A stretch of DNA of 64,000 nucleotides, taken from positions 310,001 to 374,000 of the forward strand of contig NZ_FOAF01000001.1 in assembly GCF_900109575.1 (NCBI RefSeq). The letters are read 5' to 3'. The number at the start of each line of letters is the position of its first letter. Position 1 is the first letter of the stretch. Shown here piece after piece: positions 44,753 through 53,902 of the stretch. Under the pieces are notes generated by a model. It was not told where the DNA came from. It was given only the letters and a program-made list of their open reading frames with translations, and searched no databases. The DNA comes from Olivibacter domesticus. Lineage in GTDB: Bacteria; Bacteroidota; Bacteroidia; Sphingobacteriales; Sphingobacteriaceae. The position numbers and the translations under genes are program-made.

Positions 44753-47164
44753 ATGCAAATGTATACAAAAATCAAAAATAATGGTAATTCATTTATCGGG
44801 CTTGGTTATGGGGGGCTTCTAGCAATATTACTTCTTTTTGTAGCAATAACTGCCGGTGGACAACAAAAAGTGGGGAAAATCAGTGGCATTATAAAAACTT
44901 CCGATGGCCAAGCATTGGCCTATGCTTCTGTTTTACTTGCAGATACACGCTATGGAATAATGTCCAATAATGAGGGTGTTTTTTCTTTTGAGGCACCTAG
45001 TGGTCAGTATATGCTTATCGTGACCTATGCTGGATTTACGACTGTCAGAATACCAGTTGACATAAAGACAGATATATCAAAGGATGTAGGTGTAATTATG
45101 GTGAATGCAGCCTCTAATGAGCTTAGAGAGGTTATTGTTTCAGATATCCAAAAAAACAAATTTGCCAAAAAGGAGAGCAATGCAATCGCGAGGATGCCTT
45201 TAGCTGATCTCGAAAATCCATCCTCATACAGCGTGGTCACAAAAGAAATTATGCAGGAGCAGATTGCGATCGACTATAATACGGCCGTTGCCAGTGTGCC
45301 TGGGGTTATTGTAAACAACGGTGTGAATGATAGCGGTAATGATGTGACGTTGCGTGGATTCCGAGGGCAGGCTACCTTCCGGAATGGCTTGGCTATTGAT
45401 CCGCGAACACAGTCGGAAATCGCCAACGTAGAACGTATTGAAATATTGAAAGGACCGGCGGGTACCCTGTTTGGTGGCGCTATGTCAACCTATGGTGGCG
45501 TTGTAAATACGATTACAAAAAAGCCTTTTGAAAGTTTTAGGGGTGAAGTATCGTATACTACAGGTAGCTGGGGATTGAATCGTTTTACTGCGGATGTGAA
45601 TACACCTTTAAATAAGGATCGAACTGCCCTGATGCGGGTAAATGCTTCTGGACATACCCAAAGCAGTCAGGACGCGGGATTTTTAAGAAGCACTTCCTTT
45701 GCTGCGAGCATGTTATTTAAAACGAGCGAACGGACTTCGGTCCGCTTTGATGCGGAGGTTTATTCGCCAACGAAGACGCTGAATGCTTACGTCAGAAACT
45801 CCAATGTATTAACGGTATCATCATTAAAAGATCTGAATTTGACACATAGACGGTCATTTACAAGTGATGACATCGGAACAACGCGTACCTCGGTTTACGC
45901 AATGGCTGAAATAGAGCATAAAATATCGAACCAGTGGATTTCCAAGACTTCTTTTCAGCATGGAGAATCGGGCGAGTCCAATTCGATCTTTTTAGTATTA
46001 ACGTATCTAAATAATGATAGTATTTCAAGAGGCATTCGTCCTTTTGATCAATACCGCGTTATAACGGATAATCTGCAACAGAACTTTATTGGTGATTTCA
46101 AAATAGGTGGTTTGCGAAACAGAATGGTAATTGGATTGGATTATTTTGCTCATACCTTGAATTATCAGTTCGCTAATTTCCCCGCGGCGGGAGGAAGAAC
46201 TAGTGTTTTTGCTCCTTATGATGCCGTAAGACTAGATGATGATACTCCTTGGAATGCTATATCAAGGAATCAGGTAAATGATTTGCAAAGAGCAAGTACC
46301 GTTAACCAAAGAGATAAATATTATACAATAAGTGCTTACGCTTCGGATGTAGTTAATATCACCGATAATATATTGGCTATGGCAAGTTTACGAGTTGATC
46401 GCTATGAGAATCAGCGAACACTGGTATCAGGTGTTAATCAGGATAATGCTTACGACCAAGTGCAGTTGTCGCCAAAATTTGGATTAGTGTATCAGGTGCT
46501 AAAAGATAAAGTTGCTCTATTTGGTAATTACGTAAATGGCTTCAGAAATATAGCCCCTGGTTTTGATACTAACGGTGATGTCGTTAATTGGAAGCCAGAG
46601 CAGGCAAATCAAATTGAAGGGGGAGTAAAATTAGATCTGCTTGATAATAAGTTAAGCAGTACCATTAGTTATTACAATATTGAAGTGAAAGACATGGTTC
46701 GTGCAATCGACAATATAACTTCCGTTCAAGATGGTAATCAAAAAAGTAAAGGCTTCGAAATGGAGTTGATTGCCAACCCTGTGGAAGGCTTAAATATTGT
46801 TGTCGGTTATGCTTACAATGATAATGAATATGAGCTAGCGAATGCAAGCTCTGAAGGAAAGCGTGCCCCCTGGACCCCAGTTCATGTGGCAAACTTCTGG
46901 GCAAGTTATAAATTGTTGCAGGGAAGGGTAAAAGGACTTGGATTCGGAGCCGGTTTTAACCACGCCGGAAAGACCTATATGGAAGTTTCTAACACCTTCT
47001 CTGTTCCAGCTTATAGCATTGTAGGGGCAACAGTGTTCTTTGATCAACCGAAATATCGGGTAGGATTGAAAGTGAATAATTTAACGAATCAAACTTATTG
47101 GAATTTCTATGGACAACCACAAAAGCCAACCGAATTAGTAGCTAATATTTCGTATAAATTTTAA
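44753..47164 (+). CDS. TonB-dependent siderophore receptor
   Basis: An 803-residue outer-membrane receptor. It has an N-terminal membrane signal (LLAILLLFVAITAGGQ), a carboxypeptidase-D-like domain (about 40-115, ISGIIKTSDGQALAYASVLL), and a plug (SYSVVTKEIMQEQIAIDYNT; RIEILKGPAGTLFGGAMSTY). A siderophore-type barrel ends with TYWNFYGQPQKPTELVANIS. The plug is typical of FhuE/FpvA-like ferric-siderophore receptors. Start could be ATG 44753 or 44759. A PepSY membrane protein follows 39 bp later, supporting an iron-uptake role. Confidence 0.92.
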   Translation: MQMYTKIKNNGNSFIGLGYGGLLAILLLFVAITAGGQQKVGKISGIIKTSDGQALAYASVLLADTRYGIMSNNEGVFSFEAPSGQYMLIVTYAGFTTVRIPVDIKTDISKDVGVIMVNAASNELREVIVSDIQKNKFAKKESNAIARMPLADLENPSSYSVVTKEIMQEQIAIDYNTAVASVPGVIVNNGVNDSGNDVTLRGFRGQATFRNGLAIDPRTQSEIANVERIEILKGPAGTLFGGAMSTYGGVVNTITKKPFESFRGEVSYTTGSWGLNRFTADVNTPLNKDRTALMRVNASGHTQSSQDAGFLRSTSFAASMLFKTSERTSVRFDAEVYSPTKTLNAYVRNSNVLTVSSLKDLNLTHRRSFTSDDIGTTRTSVYAMAEIEHKISNQWISKTSFQHGESGESNSIFLVLTYLNNDSISRGIRPFDQYRVITDNLQQNFIGDFKIGGLRNRMVIGLDYFAHTLNYQFANFPAAGGRTSVFAPYDAVRLDDDTPWNAISRNQVNDLQRASTVNQRDKYYTISAYASDVVNITDNILAMASLRVDRYENQRTLVSGVNQDNAYDQVQLSPKFGLVYQVLKDKVALFGNYVNGFRNIAPGFDTNGDVVNWKPEQANQIEGGVKLDLLDNKLSSTISYYNIEVKDMVRAIDNITSVQDGNQKSKGFEMELIANPVEGLNIVVGYAYNDNEYELANASSEGKRAPWTPVHVANFWASYKLLQGRVKGLGFGAGFNHAGKTYMEVSNTFSVPAYSIVGATVFFDQPKYRVGLKVNNLTNQTYWNFYGQPQKPTELVANISYKF

Positions 47165-47203
47165 ACATATCAGGGTTCTACACTGCTAAACCAACAAACA
47201 TAT

Positions 47204-48442
47204 ATGGAATCGAAAAGAAAATCAATGGATGCACCTCCAAAGAAAGCGGGTAAAAGCTTGATTAGCAAAATCATCGCTTGGATACACTTGTGGCCAAGCT
47301 TAGTGTCCGCTGTTATTCTAATTTTTGTATGCATAACGGGAACAGTGATTGTGTATTGCGATGAAATTATGGAATGGTCGGCAGGAAATGCGCGTTATGT
47401 GCAAGAAATTAAGAAAGAACGTTTGTCTGTCGAGCAGCTCGTGGCTAATTTGCGGCAGGAATTTCCCGATCGTCGGAATCCAGGATATATGGTAAGCTAT
47501 AAGGATCCCAAAAGAAGCGTCCGCTTCAATATGTTTAGCAAAGAACTCGGACTAAGGATGGTCTATGTTGATCCATATACCGGAAAAGTGCTTAAAGATG
47601 ATGGCACAATCTATTTCTTTTATATTACGGCCCACCTGCATAACTCACTGCTATTGGGGAAAACAGGTGCCTGGGTTGTAGATATTGCTACGATCATTTT
47701 CCTGATAGAGCTGATAACTGGATTGGTACTGTGGTGGCCAGCCAAATGGACAAAGTCTACACGTGATGCTAGTTTTAAAGTGAAATGGAAAGCGAAGTTT
47801 AAGCGATTAAATTATGATTTACATAATGTGATCGGATTTTATGCGCTTTCTATTTGTCTGATTCTCACAGTAACGGGGATGATCATCGCATTTAAGCCAT
47901 TTGCTAAATTTACGATAGAAGCGTTTGGAGGAAGTGCCTCGCACGATTGGGAAGCGCAATTACCTGCATTTGACGCATCTAAACGGCCTTCAGATATCAA
48001 CCGTACCATTTCAGAGCTCTTTGCTGCTCATCCAGATAAAAAAGAAGCCCAATTAGAAACTTTTAAAATTGATTCGGCTGGAACGTTGGGGTTGCGATTG
48101 GCACGAACTATAGGACTTAAAAGCGCAGATGACGCGCATGTTTTCTTTGTTGATCGTTACTCTGGAAAACCTGTAGCGGCACCAAAAGAGGCAAAAATGC
48201 ATGAGGTGGTCGAAAATTGGTATTGGAGTTTACATATGGGAACATGGATGGGGCAGGTAGGAAAATTAGCTACCTTTATTGGTGGACTGGTAAGCACCAG
48301 TTTACCCATCACAGGTTTTTTAATCTGGTGGGGAAGACGACGTAAGAAAAAAAGCAATGTGGATGATATAAAAACAAAAGTTTCCATAAGTACGCCTTTG
48401 AGAAGTTATAAACCTAAAATGATGAAGCAGGCGAATAATTAG
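47204..48442 (+). CDS. PepSY-associated transmembrane protein (ferric-siderophore reductase-like)
   Basis: A 412-residue inner-membrane protein with four predicted helices. The first is near residues 30-50 (SAVILIFVCITGTVIVYC) after HLWPS, and the last pair is near the C-terminus (LPITGFLIWWGRRRKKK). PepSY domains fill the periplasmic loops. Relatives such as FoxB reduce or release iron from siderophores at the inner membrane. It is co-directional with the siderophore receptor. Confidence 0.88.
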   Translation: MESKRKSMDAPPKKAGKSLISKIIAWIHLWPSLVSAVILIFVCITGTVIVYCDEIMEWSAGNARYVQEIKKERLSVEQLVANLRQEFPDRRNPGYMVSYKDPKRSVRFNMFSKELGLRMVYVDPYTGKVLKDDGTIYFFYITAHLHNSLLLGKTGAWVVDIATIIFLIELITGLVLWWPAKWTKSTRDASFKVKWKAKFKRLNYDLHNVIGFYALSICLILTVTGMIIAFKPFAKFTIEAFGGSASHDWEAQLPAFDASKRPSDINRTISELFAAHPDKKEAQLETFKIDSAGTLGLRLARTIGLKSADDAHVFFVDRYSGKPVAAPKEAKMHEVVENWYWSLHMGTWMGQVGKLATFIGGLVSTSLPITGFLIWWGRRRKKKSNVDDIKTKVSISTPLRSYKPKMMKQANN

Positions 48443-48581
48443 GAGCGATGCGAGAGGGTCAATGCAATAGTAGAAAAGCGATAACAAAAGAGAGAACGAG
48501 CGTCCGAACGTGAATTCTCCAAAAAAGCCATTGCTAAATCGTTTTTTATTTCTACTTTAGCCAAGTATAAACCTAATACAA

Positions 48582-49181
48582 GTGGCATTGATTTCTCTTG
48601 AAAAGGAAGCCGATCTATTGAGCAGAGTATCGAATGGCGATGAAAAAGCATTCGAACGGCTCTTTTATGCTTATTACGATTCGTTGGGTGCTTTTGTCTA
48701 CCAGCTTACTTCTTCTCAAATATTGGCCGAGGAAATAGTGCAAGAGGCTTTTATAGAGGTGTGGCTACGTCGGGAATCTTTAACGGGAATTGCGTCATTC
48801 AAGAGCTTTATGTTTGTCCTTACCAAGAATAAAATGCTGAATGCTTTAAGGAAAATAGCAAGCGAAAAACTCAGAAACTGTGTTTGGCAAGAAAGCCTTG
48901 AACCTTATCAGTCGGCAGAACCTGTTGAAGACCCTATTGATCACTATAAATCGATACTTGAAGAGGCCATCCAAAAATTACCACCACAGCAGCAAAAGGT
49001 GTTTAAATTAAGTAAAATAGAACGCCTGAAACAGGAAGAGATTGCCCACCTGCTCAACCTGTCGCCCGAAACAGTAAAAAAACATATGAAATTGGCGTTG
49101 AAATTCCTGCGCAATTACTTCGCGGATGCACGTATTGACATGCCTTTGCTCGTAGTGTTACTGAGTCGCTTTTTTCGTTAA
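48582..49181 (+). CDS. ECF RNA polymerase sigma factor, FecI-like (locus 3)
   Basis: A 199-residue sigma factor starting at GTG 48582 (or TTG 48588). Region 2: DEKAFERLFYAYYDSLGAFV with AEEIVQEAFIEVWLRR. Region 4: LPPQQQKVFKLSKIERLKQE and the helix-turn-helix IAHLLNLSPETVKKHMKLAL. A hydrophobic tail (MPLLVVLLSRFFR) resembles that of the locus 2 sigma factor. FecR follows 77 bp later, the same spacing as in locus 2. Confidence 0.93.
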   Translation: MALISLEKEADLLSRVSNGDEKAFERLFYAYYDSLGAFVYQLTSSQILAEEIVQEAFIEVWLRRESLTGIASFKSFMFVLTKNKMLNALRKIASEKLRNCVWQESLEPYQSAEPVEDPIDHYKSILEEAIQKLPPQQQKVFKLSKIERLKQEEIAHLLNLSPETVKKHMKLALKFLRNYFADARIDMPLLVVLLSRFFR

Positions 49182-49258
49182 TTTTTTCGCTGTATTACCC
49201 CTTTTTATTTTTGACTGTGTCTTTATACCAAATAAACCAATTGGCTAATTAATTATAA

Positions 49259-50434
49259 ATGGAAACCAAGTTGCGCATCTTGTTCGAAAAGTATTTCAAA
49301 AAAACAGCTTCGCCGGAAGAAGAACTGGAGTTTTTTGCTTTGCTACAAAAGAACGAAGAGGATGGATCTCTAGAAGAATTATTGGAAAAAGCTTATCTGG
49401 TTTATGAGGAAAGTGAGCCCTTTTTTAATGCTGAACAGACAGGTCGGATGATGAACCAGATAAAGCAAGAAACTGCCGCGAAAGCTAGTATCAGGCGATA
49501 TCACATATGGCAATATGCGGCCGTTATCTTGCTTGGTTTGTGCCTTGGGCTTTTTGTTTATAATTATATCGCCAAACCGGTAAATAACATGGCTGTAAAG
49601 CAGAAGACGGTTGTAAAACGGGATGTAGCACCAGGAAATGAAACAGCTACTATTACTTTATCCGATGGTCATACAATAACAGTGGAAGAGATGGCAAATG
49701 GTTTATTCAATGATCAGGGAAATGTTTTTCTGAAGGAACAGAGAGGTTTATTGAATTATGCCGCTATTGGGGCGGGTACTAAAGAGGGCGCGTTTCATAC
49801 CCTTCAAGTGCCGAAAGGTGGACAATACCGGTTGGTACTGGCTGATGGCACGAAGGTTTGGTTGAATGCAGCTTCATCTTTACGTTATCCCACTCATTTC
49901 GGTGATAATATACGTGAAGTTAGCATCACCGGTGAAGCGTATTTTGAGGTAGCCCATGATGCCAACAAGCCTTTCTTTGTTAAATGTGAAGGGCAACGTA
50001 TTCAAGTTTTAGGGACACATTTCAACGTGCGTGCTTACCCAGATGAGCGGCTAGTCAGAACTACTTTATTAGAGGGAAGCGTGGTCTTAACAAAAGATGA
50101 TGTAGCAGACGATGTCACTAGTTTGCAACCGGGAGAAGAGGCCAGTCTGTTGGAGGGAGGAGATATGAGGGTTGAACGTCTAAGCGATGTTACTATACGC
50201 GTTGGCTGGACAAAAGGTTATTTTACCTTTTATCGGGCCGATCTTGGAACTGTGCTACGCGAATTGTCGAGGTGGTATAACGTGGAATTTAATGTGAAGG
50301 TGCCCACCACAAAAACTTATACCGGTAAAATTAACCGTAAACTGACGCTATCCGAGCTGATGAATGGTCTGGCTCTTTCTGGCATTTCTATTCAAATAGA
50401 GGATAAGGATCATATTATTGAATTACCAAAATGA
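49259..50434 (+). CDS. FecR-family anti-sigma factor (locus 3)
   Basis: A 391-residue single-pass anti-sigma protein. The N-terminal cytoplasmic part has EELEFFALLQKNEEDGSLEE. The membrane helix is about 86-103. The periplasmic FecR domain (about 120-275) shows ATITLSDGHTITVEEM, TLQVPKGGQYRLVLADGTKV, ITGEAYFEVAHDANKPFFVK and VLGTHFNVRAY. The DUF4974 end (about 318-390) starts FTFYRADLGTVLRELSRWYN. It precedes SusC by 113 bp. Confidence 0.93.
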   Translation: METKLRILFEKYFKKTASPEEELEFFALLQKNEEDGSLEELLEKAYLVYEESEPFFNAEQTGRMMNQIKQETAAKASIRRYHIWQYAAVILLGLCLGLFVYNYIAKPVNNMAVKQKTVVKRDVAPGNETATITLSDGHTITVEEMANGLFNDQGNVFLKEQRGLLNYAAIGAGTKEGAFHTLQVPKGGQYRLVLADGTKVWLNAASSLRYPTHFGDNIREVSITGEAYFEVAHDANKPFFVKCEGQRIQVLGTHFNVRAYPDERLVRTTLLEGSVVLTKDDVADDVTSLQPGEEASLLEGGDMRVERLSDVTIRVGWTKGYFTFYRADLGTVLRELSRWYNVEFNVKVPTTKTYTGKINRKLTLSELMNGLALSGISIQIEDKDHIIELPK

Positions 50435-50458
50435 CTTATAACATAGATGAAGCGTATG

Positions 50459-50519
50459 AAAAAAAATGGAACTTATCATAGCTCAACATGAATGATTAAA
50501 GGAGCAATTATAGATTTAA
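50459..50519 (-). ncRNA. Candidate cis-antisense small RNA in the FecR-SusC gap (locus 3)
   Basis: A minus-strand TAGGTTTG box (50533 to 50526) would start a transcript near 50519. It ends at a short 5-bp stem with one G-U pair (50469-50473 / 50480-50484) followed by eight T on the minus strand (50466 to 50459). The stem is weak, so this is the least certain of the three, but the geometry repeats that of loci 1 and 2. Confidence 0.25.
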
Positions 50520-50547
50520 ATTAAACAAACCTAACATTAAGATTTAT

Positions 50548-53500
50548 ATGATCGCAATTAAAAACAAGGCGAGATGGGTTGCTATTGGCCTTTATTTAAG
50601 AAGAAAAGCACAAAAAAAGAGGATATCAGGCTGCATGCTGATCATCTCCTTATTATTGAATACTTCGGTGCTTGCTGCCCAGAACATCAACCTTAACATG
50701 AAAGGTGCCTTACTGGCAGAAGTTTTTGCTTCTATTGAAAAGCAGTCGGACTACACTTTTTTTTATAACGACCAACTGCTTGATCAGACACGTAAGGTGG
50801 ATCTAGCTATCAAAAATGCCTCCGTGGAAGACGCCTTGAAAGCGGCTTTAACTAGCTTTCCCCTGGCGTATGAAATTAAAGGAAAGACCGTTTTTATTAG
50901 TGAAAAACACCTCGCAATTCCGACAAAAAGTGCAAAGCAATTGGCGTTGCACGGAAAGGTAGTTGATGAAGCAGGGTTACCCCTTGCAGGGGCCTCTGTA
51001 CGGGTAAAAGGGGCTACGGCGGGGGCTTTGACGGATGGGAATGGCACTTTTACTATACGAGCTGCTTCGGGTGCTATTTTGGTTTTTTCTTACGTGGGTT
51101 ATTCTGAAAAAGAAGTATCGGTTAGCGATACGAGTATGCTTACCATTACCTTAATTGCGGCCAGTAATAGTCTCGAACAAATTGTAGTGGTGGGTTATGG
51201 TACTTCGCGCAAAGGAAATCTTAGTACTGCTGTGGGCTCTGTAAAGGGGGACGAGCTACTGGAACGCCCCTCTGCACAGAATCTGTTGCAGGGAATGGCT
51301 GGCAAAATTGCTGGGGTAAACATCAATTTAAATTCCGGTAAACCAGGGGGCAACCCAGCGATTAAAATTCGGGGTACAGGTTCCATTAATGGTTCAAATA
51401 CACCGCTCTATGTAATTGATGGTATTGTAGGGGCAGATCCAACTACTATTGATCCGAATATCATCCAATCCGTGGATGTCTTGAAGGATGCCTCTTCCGC
51501 CGCAATTTATGGATCGAGAGGCGCAAACGGTGTGGTAGTCATCACCACAAAAAATGGCGACCCTAACAGTTCTCAAATTGCTTTTGATAATACCTTAAGC
51601 CTGGCCTCACTACCGCGTGAACTCGACTTGCTGGATGCTACGGAAAGTTTGGAAATGTTCAAACGCCAATATGAATATGTACCGGGTAGAATTGCCCCTC
51701 ATTTAGATCCCAACAATTTTTTTGCGCATAAGCAAGAGTTGTTTAACGACGATGGAACGCCTAAATATAATGTGAACTGGCAACGTGAAGCAACACGCTT
51801 GGCGGTATCGCACCAACATGCCTTGACATTTTCCGGTGGTAAAGATAATATTAAAGTGCTGGCCAACGTGTCGTATCGAAATAATGAAGGTATCATGTTG
51901 AATAGCTATTACAAGCAACTGAACGGTTTTTTAAACCTGGATTGGGATGTAAAACCCTGGTTAAACATCAAAGCCAATCTCAACACCGGCGGTTACCAAA
52001 GCAATAATATCGATAATAATACATTGGGATTGAATGCATTGCGGCAAAGCTTGGAATATTTGCCTTTCTTACCTATTACTTACCCGGATGGTACCTATTC
52101 GAGAAAGGGAGATTATCCCGGTGCAGAGAACTCAGAAAATCCTATTAAATTACTCAACGAAGTGAAGAACGTTACGGGGAGGACACAGTCTTTGGGAAAC
52201 TTGATGGCAACGTTCCACTTATCAGATAAAATCGATTACCATGCTTCAGTAAGTGGGCAGCTATCCTCCAGTTACAACTTGTACTATGGTGGTAGGACCG
52301 TATACGATGTAGCGGAGAATCAGCAGGGAGTTGCCGAGAGGGGGCACACAGATTTTGGTTCATGGACGACTGAGCATTATTTTTCTTATAATACCAGCTG
52401 GAACAAACACCACCTAAATGCGGTAGCAGGGGCAAGTTGGTATTATTATGTTACGTCTAACGACCGCGCTGGAGCGGAAGGATTCTTTGATGATTTTTTT
52501 CAGTACAATAATCTCGGAACAGGAACTACACCACGCATACCCAGCTCCGGAAAAACGGAGAACCAGTTGAACTCTTATTTTACAAGAGCAAACTATAATT
52601 TCGATGATCGTTATCTTTTGGGGGCCTCTTTCCGGGTAGATGGTAGTTCGCGTTTTGGTGCGAATAACAAGTATGGTTATTTCCCCTCGTTTTCTGCTGC
52701 TTGGCGTATTTCACATGAGTCTTTTTTCAAAGAAATGAATAGTGGTATCGACGATTTAAAGCTGAGAGCAAGTTACGGTATCGTCGGAAATGCGGAAATA
52801 GGTGATTATGTTACGCTGAATCGATATAACAATGGCCAGGCGGTCTTTAATAATAATTATGAGTCATCCGTAACGCTGGCCGGTCTTGGAAATCCAGATT
52901 TGCGCTGGGAGAAGGCTAAGCAGCTGGATATTGGCTTAGATATTAGTTTGTTAAGCGGTCGCCTGTTGTTGACGGCAGACGTGTATAACAAGCGAAACGA
53001 TGATTTACTTTATCTGCGAAAATTACCATTAACAACAGGTTACACCAATGTATTTGATAATATTGGAAGTATCCAAAACAGGGGTATTGAGCTTGGTATC
53101 AATACAGTGAATGTGAAAAAAAGCGATTTTACCTGGACTACCGGTTATAACTTTTCTATCAACCGCTCGGAGGTTATCGATATCAATAACGATGTGATTT
53201 ATCCTTGGTTTGGCCGAATTATCGCCGGAGGTCCTCTAAATGAATTTTTTGGTTATGAACGCTTAGGGGTATGGGGAACGGATGAGGCAGAACAGGCCAC
53301 ACAGTATGGAAAAAAGCCGGGCGATATTAAATATCGCGATACCAATGACAATGGTGTAAAAGACGCGGACGATCGGGTCAATCTGGGCAATGCCATGCCA
53401 AAATGGGAAATGAATATGACGAATACGTTAAGCTATAAAGGGTTTTCGTTATTTATTGATTTGCAAGGCGTGTATGGAAATCATGTGATCAGCCTTGCCA

Positions 53501-53898
53501 AAGTACTCATGGTTAATCCAGGACCTAATGTGAACAGCTTTAAATCTATCTTAAATGCCTGGACACCTCAAAATCAGGAAACGATGCTCGGACAATTGCG
53601 GGTTAACTCAGATGGTTTTGATAATGAGGGGGGCGATTCATTCAACGTGGAAGACGGCTCTTTCCTGCGCGTACGTAATGTGGGTTTTGCTTACCGTTTC
53701 AATAAAGACTTCCTACAAAAAATAAAATTGAATACCTTAACACTGGGCGTTAATGTGGAGAATGCCCTGCTTTTCACTGGATACACGGGCTACGATCCGG
53801 AAGTGACTTCCTTCGATGCCGCCTTAAATCAGGGCGTGGATGTTTATCAATATCCCAAACCCAGAACAATCTCTTTTTCGCTTAAAACTAGTTTCTAA
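50548..53898 (+). CDS. SusC/RagA TonB-linked transporter with STN domain (locus 3)
   Basis: An 1116-residue outer-membrane importer. Signal and membrane segment end near LNTSVLAAQN. The STN domain (about 48-120) begins NLNMKGALLAEVFASIEKQ. The carboxypeptidase-D-like domain (about 130-210) begins LHGKVVDEAGLPLAGASVRV. The plug begins EQIVVVGYGTSRKGNLSTAV and includes LKDASSAAIYGSRGANGVVV. It is followed 4 bp later by SusD and then by a set of mannose-cleaving enzymes, so it probably imports mannose-containing oligosaccharides. Confidence 0.95.
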   Translation: MIAIKNKARWVAIGLYLRRKAQKKRISGCMLIISLLLNTSVLAAQNINLNMKGALLAEVFASIEKQSDYTFFYNDQLLDQTRKVDLAIKNASVEDALKAALTSFPLAYEIKGKTVFISEKHLAIPTKSAKQLALHGKVVDEAGLPLAGASVRVKGATAGALTDGNGTFTIRAASGAILVFSYVGYSEKEVSVSDTSMLTITLIAASNSLEQIVVVGYGTSRKGNLSTAVGSVKGDELLERPSAQNLLQGMAGKIAGVNINLNSGKPGGNPAIKIRGTGSINGSNTPLYVIDGIVGADPTTIDPNIIQSVDVLKDASSAAIYGSRGANGVVVITTKNGDPNSSQIAFDNTLSLASLPRELDLLDATESLEMFKRQYEYVPGRIAPHLDPNNFFAHKQELFNDDGTPKYNVNWQREATRLAVSHQHALTFSGGKDNIKVLANVSYRNNEGIMLNSYYKQLNGFLNLDWDVKPWLNIKANLNTGGYQSNNIDNNTLGLNALRQSLEYLPFLPITYPDGTYSRKGDYPGAENSENPIKLLNEVKNVTGRTQSLGNLMATFHLSDKIDYHASVSGQLSSSYNLYYGGRTVYDVAENQQGVAERGHTDFGSWTTEHYFSYNTSWNKHHLNAVAGASWYYYVTSNDRAGAEGFFDDFFQYNNLGTGTTPRIPSSGKTENQLNSYFTRANYNFDDRYLLGASFRVDGSSRFGANNKYGYFPSFSAAWRISHESFFKEMNSGIDDLKLRASYGIVGNAEIGDYVTLNRYNNGQAVFNNNYESSVTLAGLGNPDLRWEKAKQLDIGLDISLLSGRLLLTADVYNKRNDDLLYLRKLPLTTGYTNVFDNIGSIQNRGIELGINTVNVKKSDFTWTTGYNFSINRSEVIDINNDVIYPWFGRIIAGGPLNEFFGYERLGVWGTDEAEQATQYGKKPGDIKYRDTNDNGVKDADDRVNLGNAMPKWEMNMTNTLSYKGFSLFIDLQGVYGNHVISLAKVLMVNPGPNVNSFKSILNAWTPQNQETMLGQLRVNSDGFDNEGGDSFNVEDGSFLRVRNVGFAYRFNKDFLQKIKLNTLTLGVNVENALLFTGYTGYDPEVTSFDAALNQGVDVYQYPKPRTISFSLKTSF

Positions 53899-53902
53899 CG
53901 TT

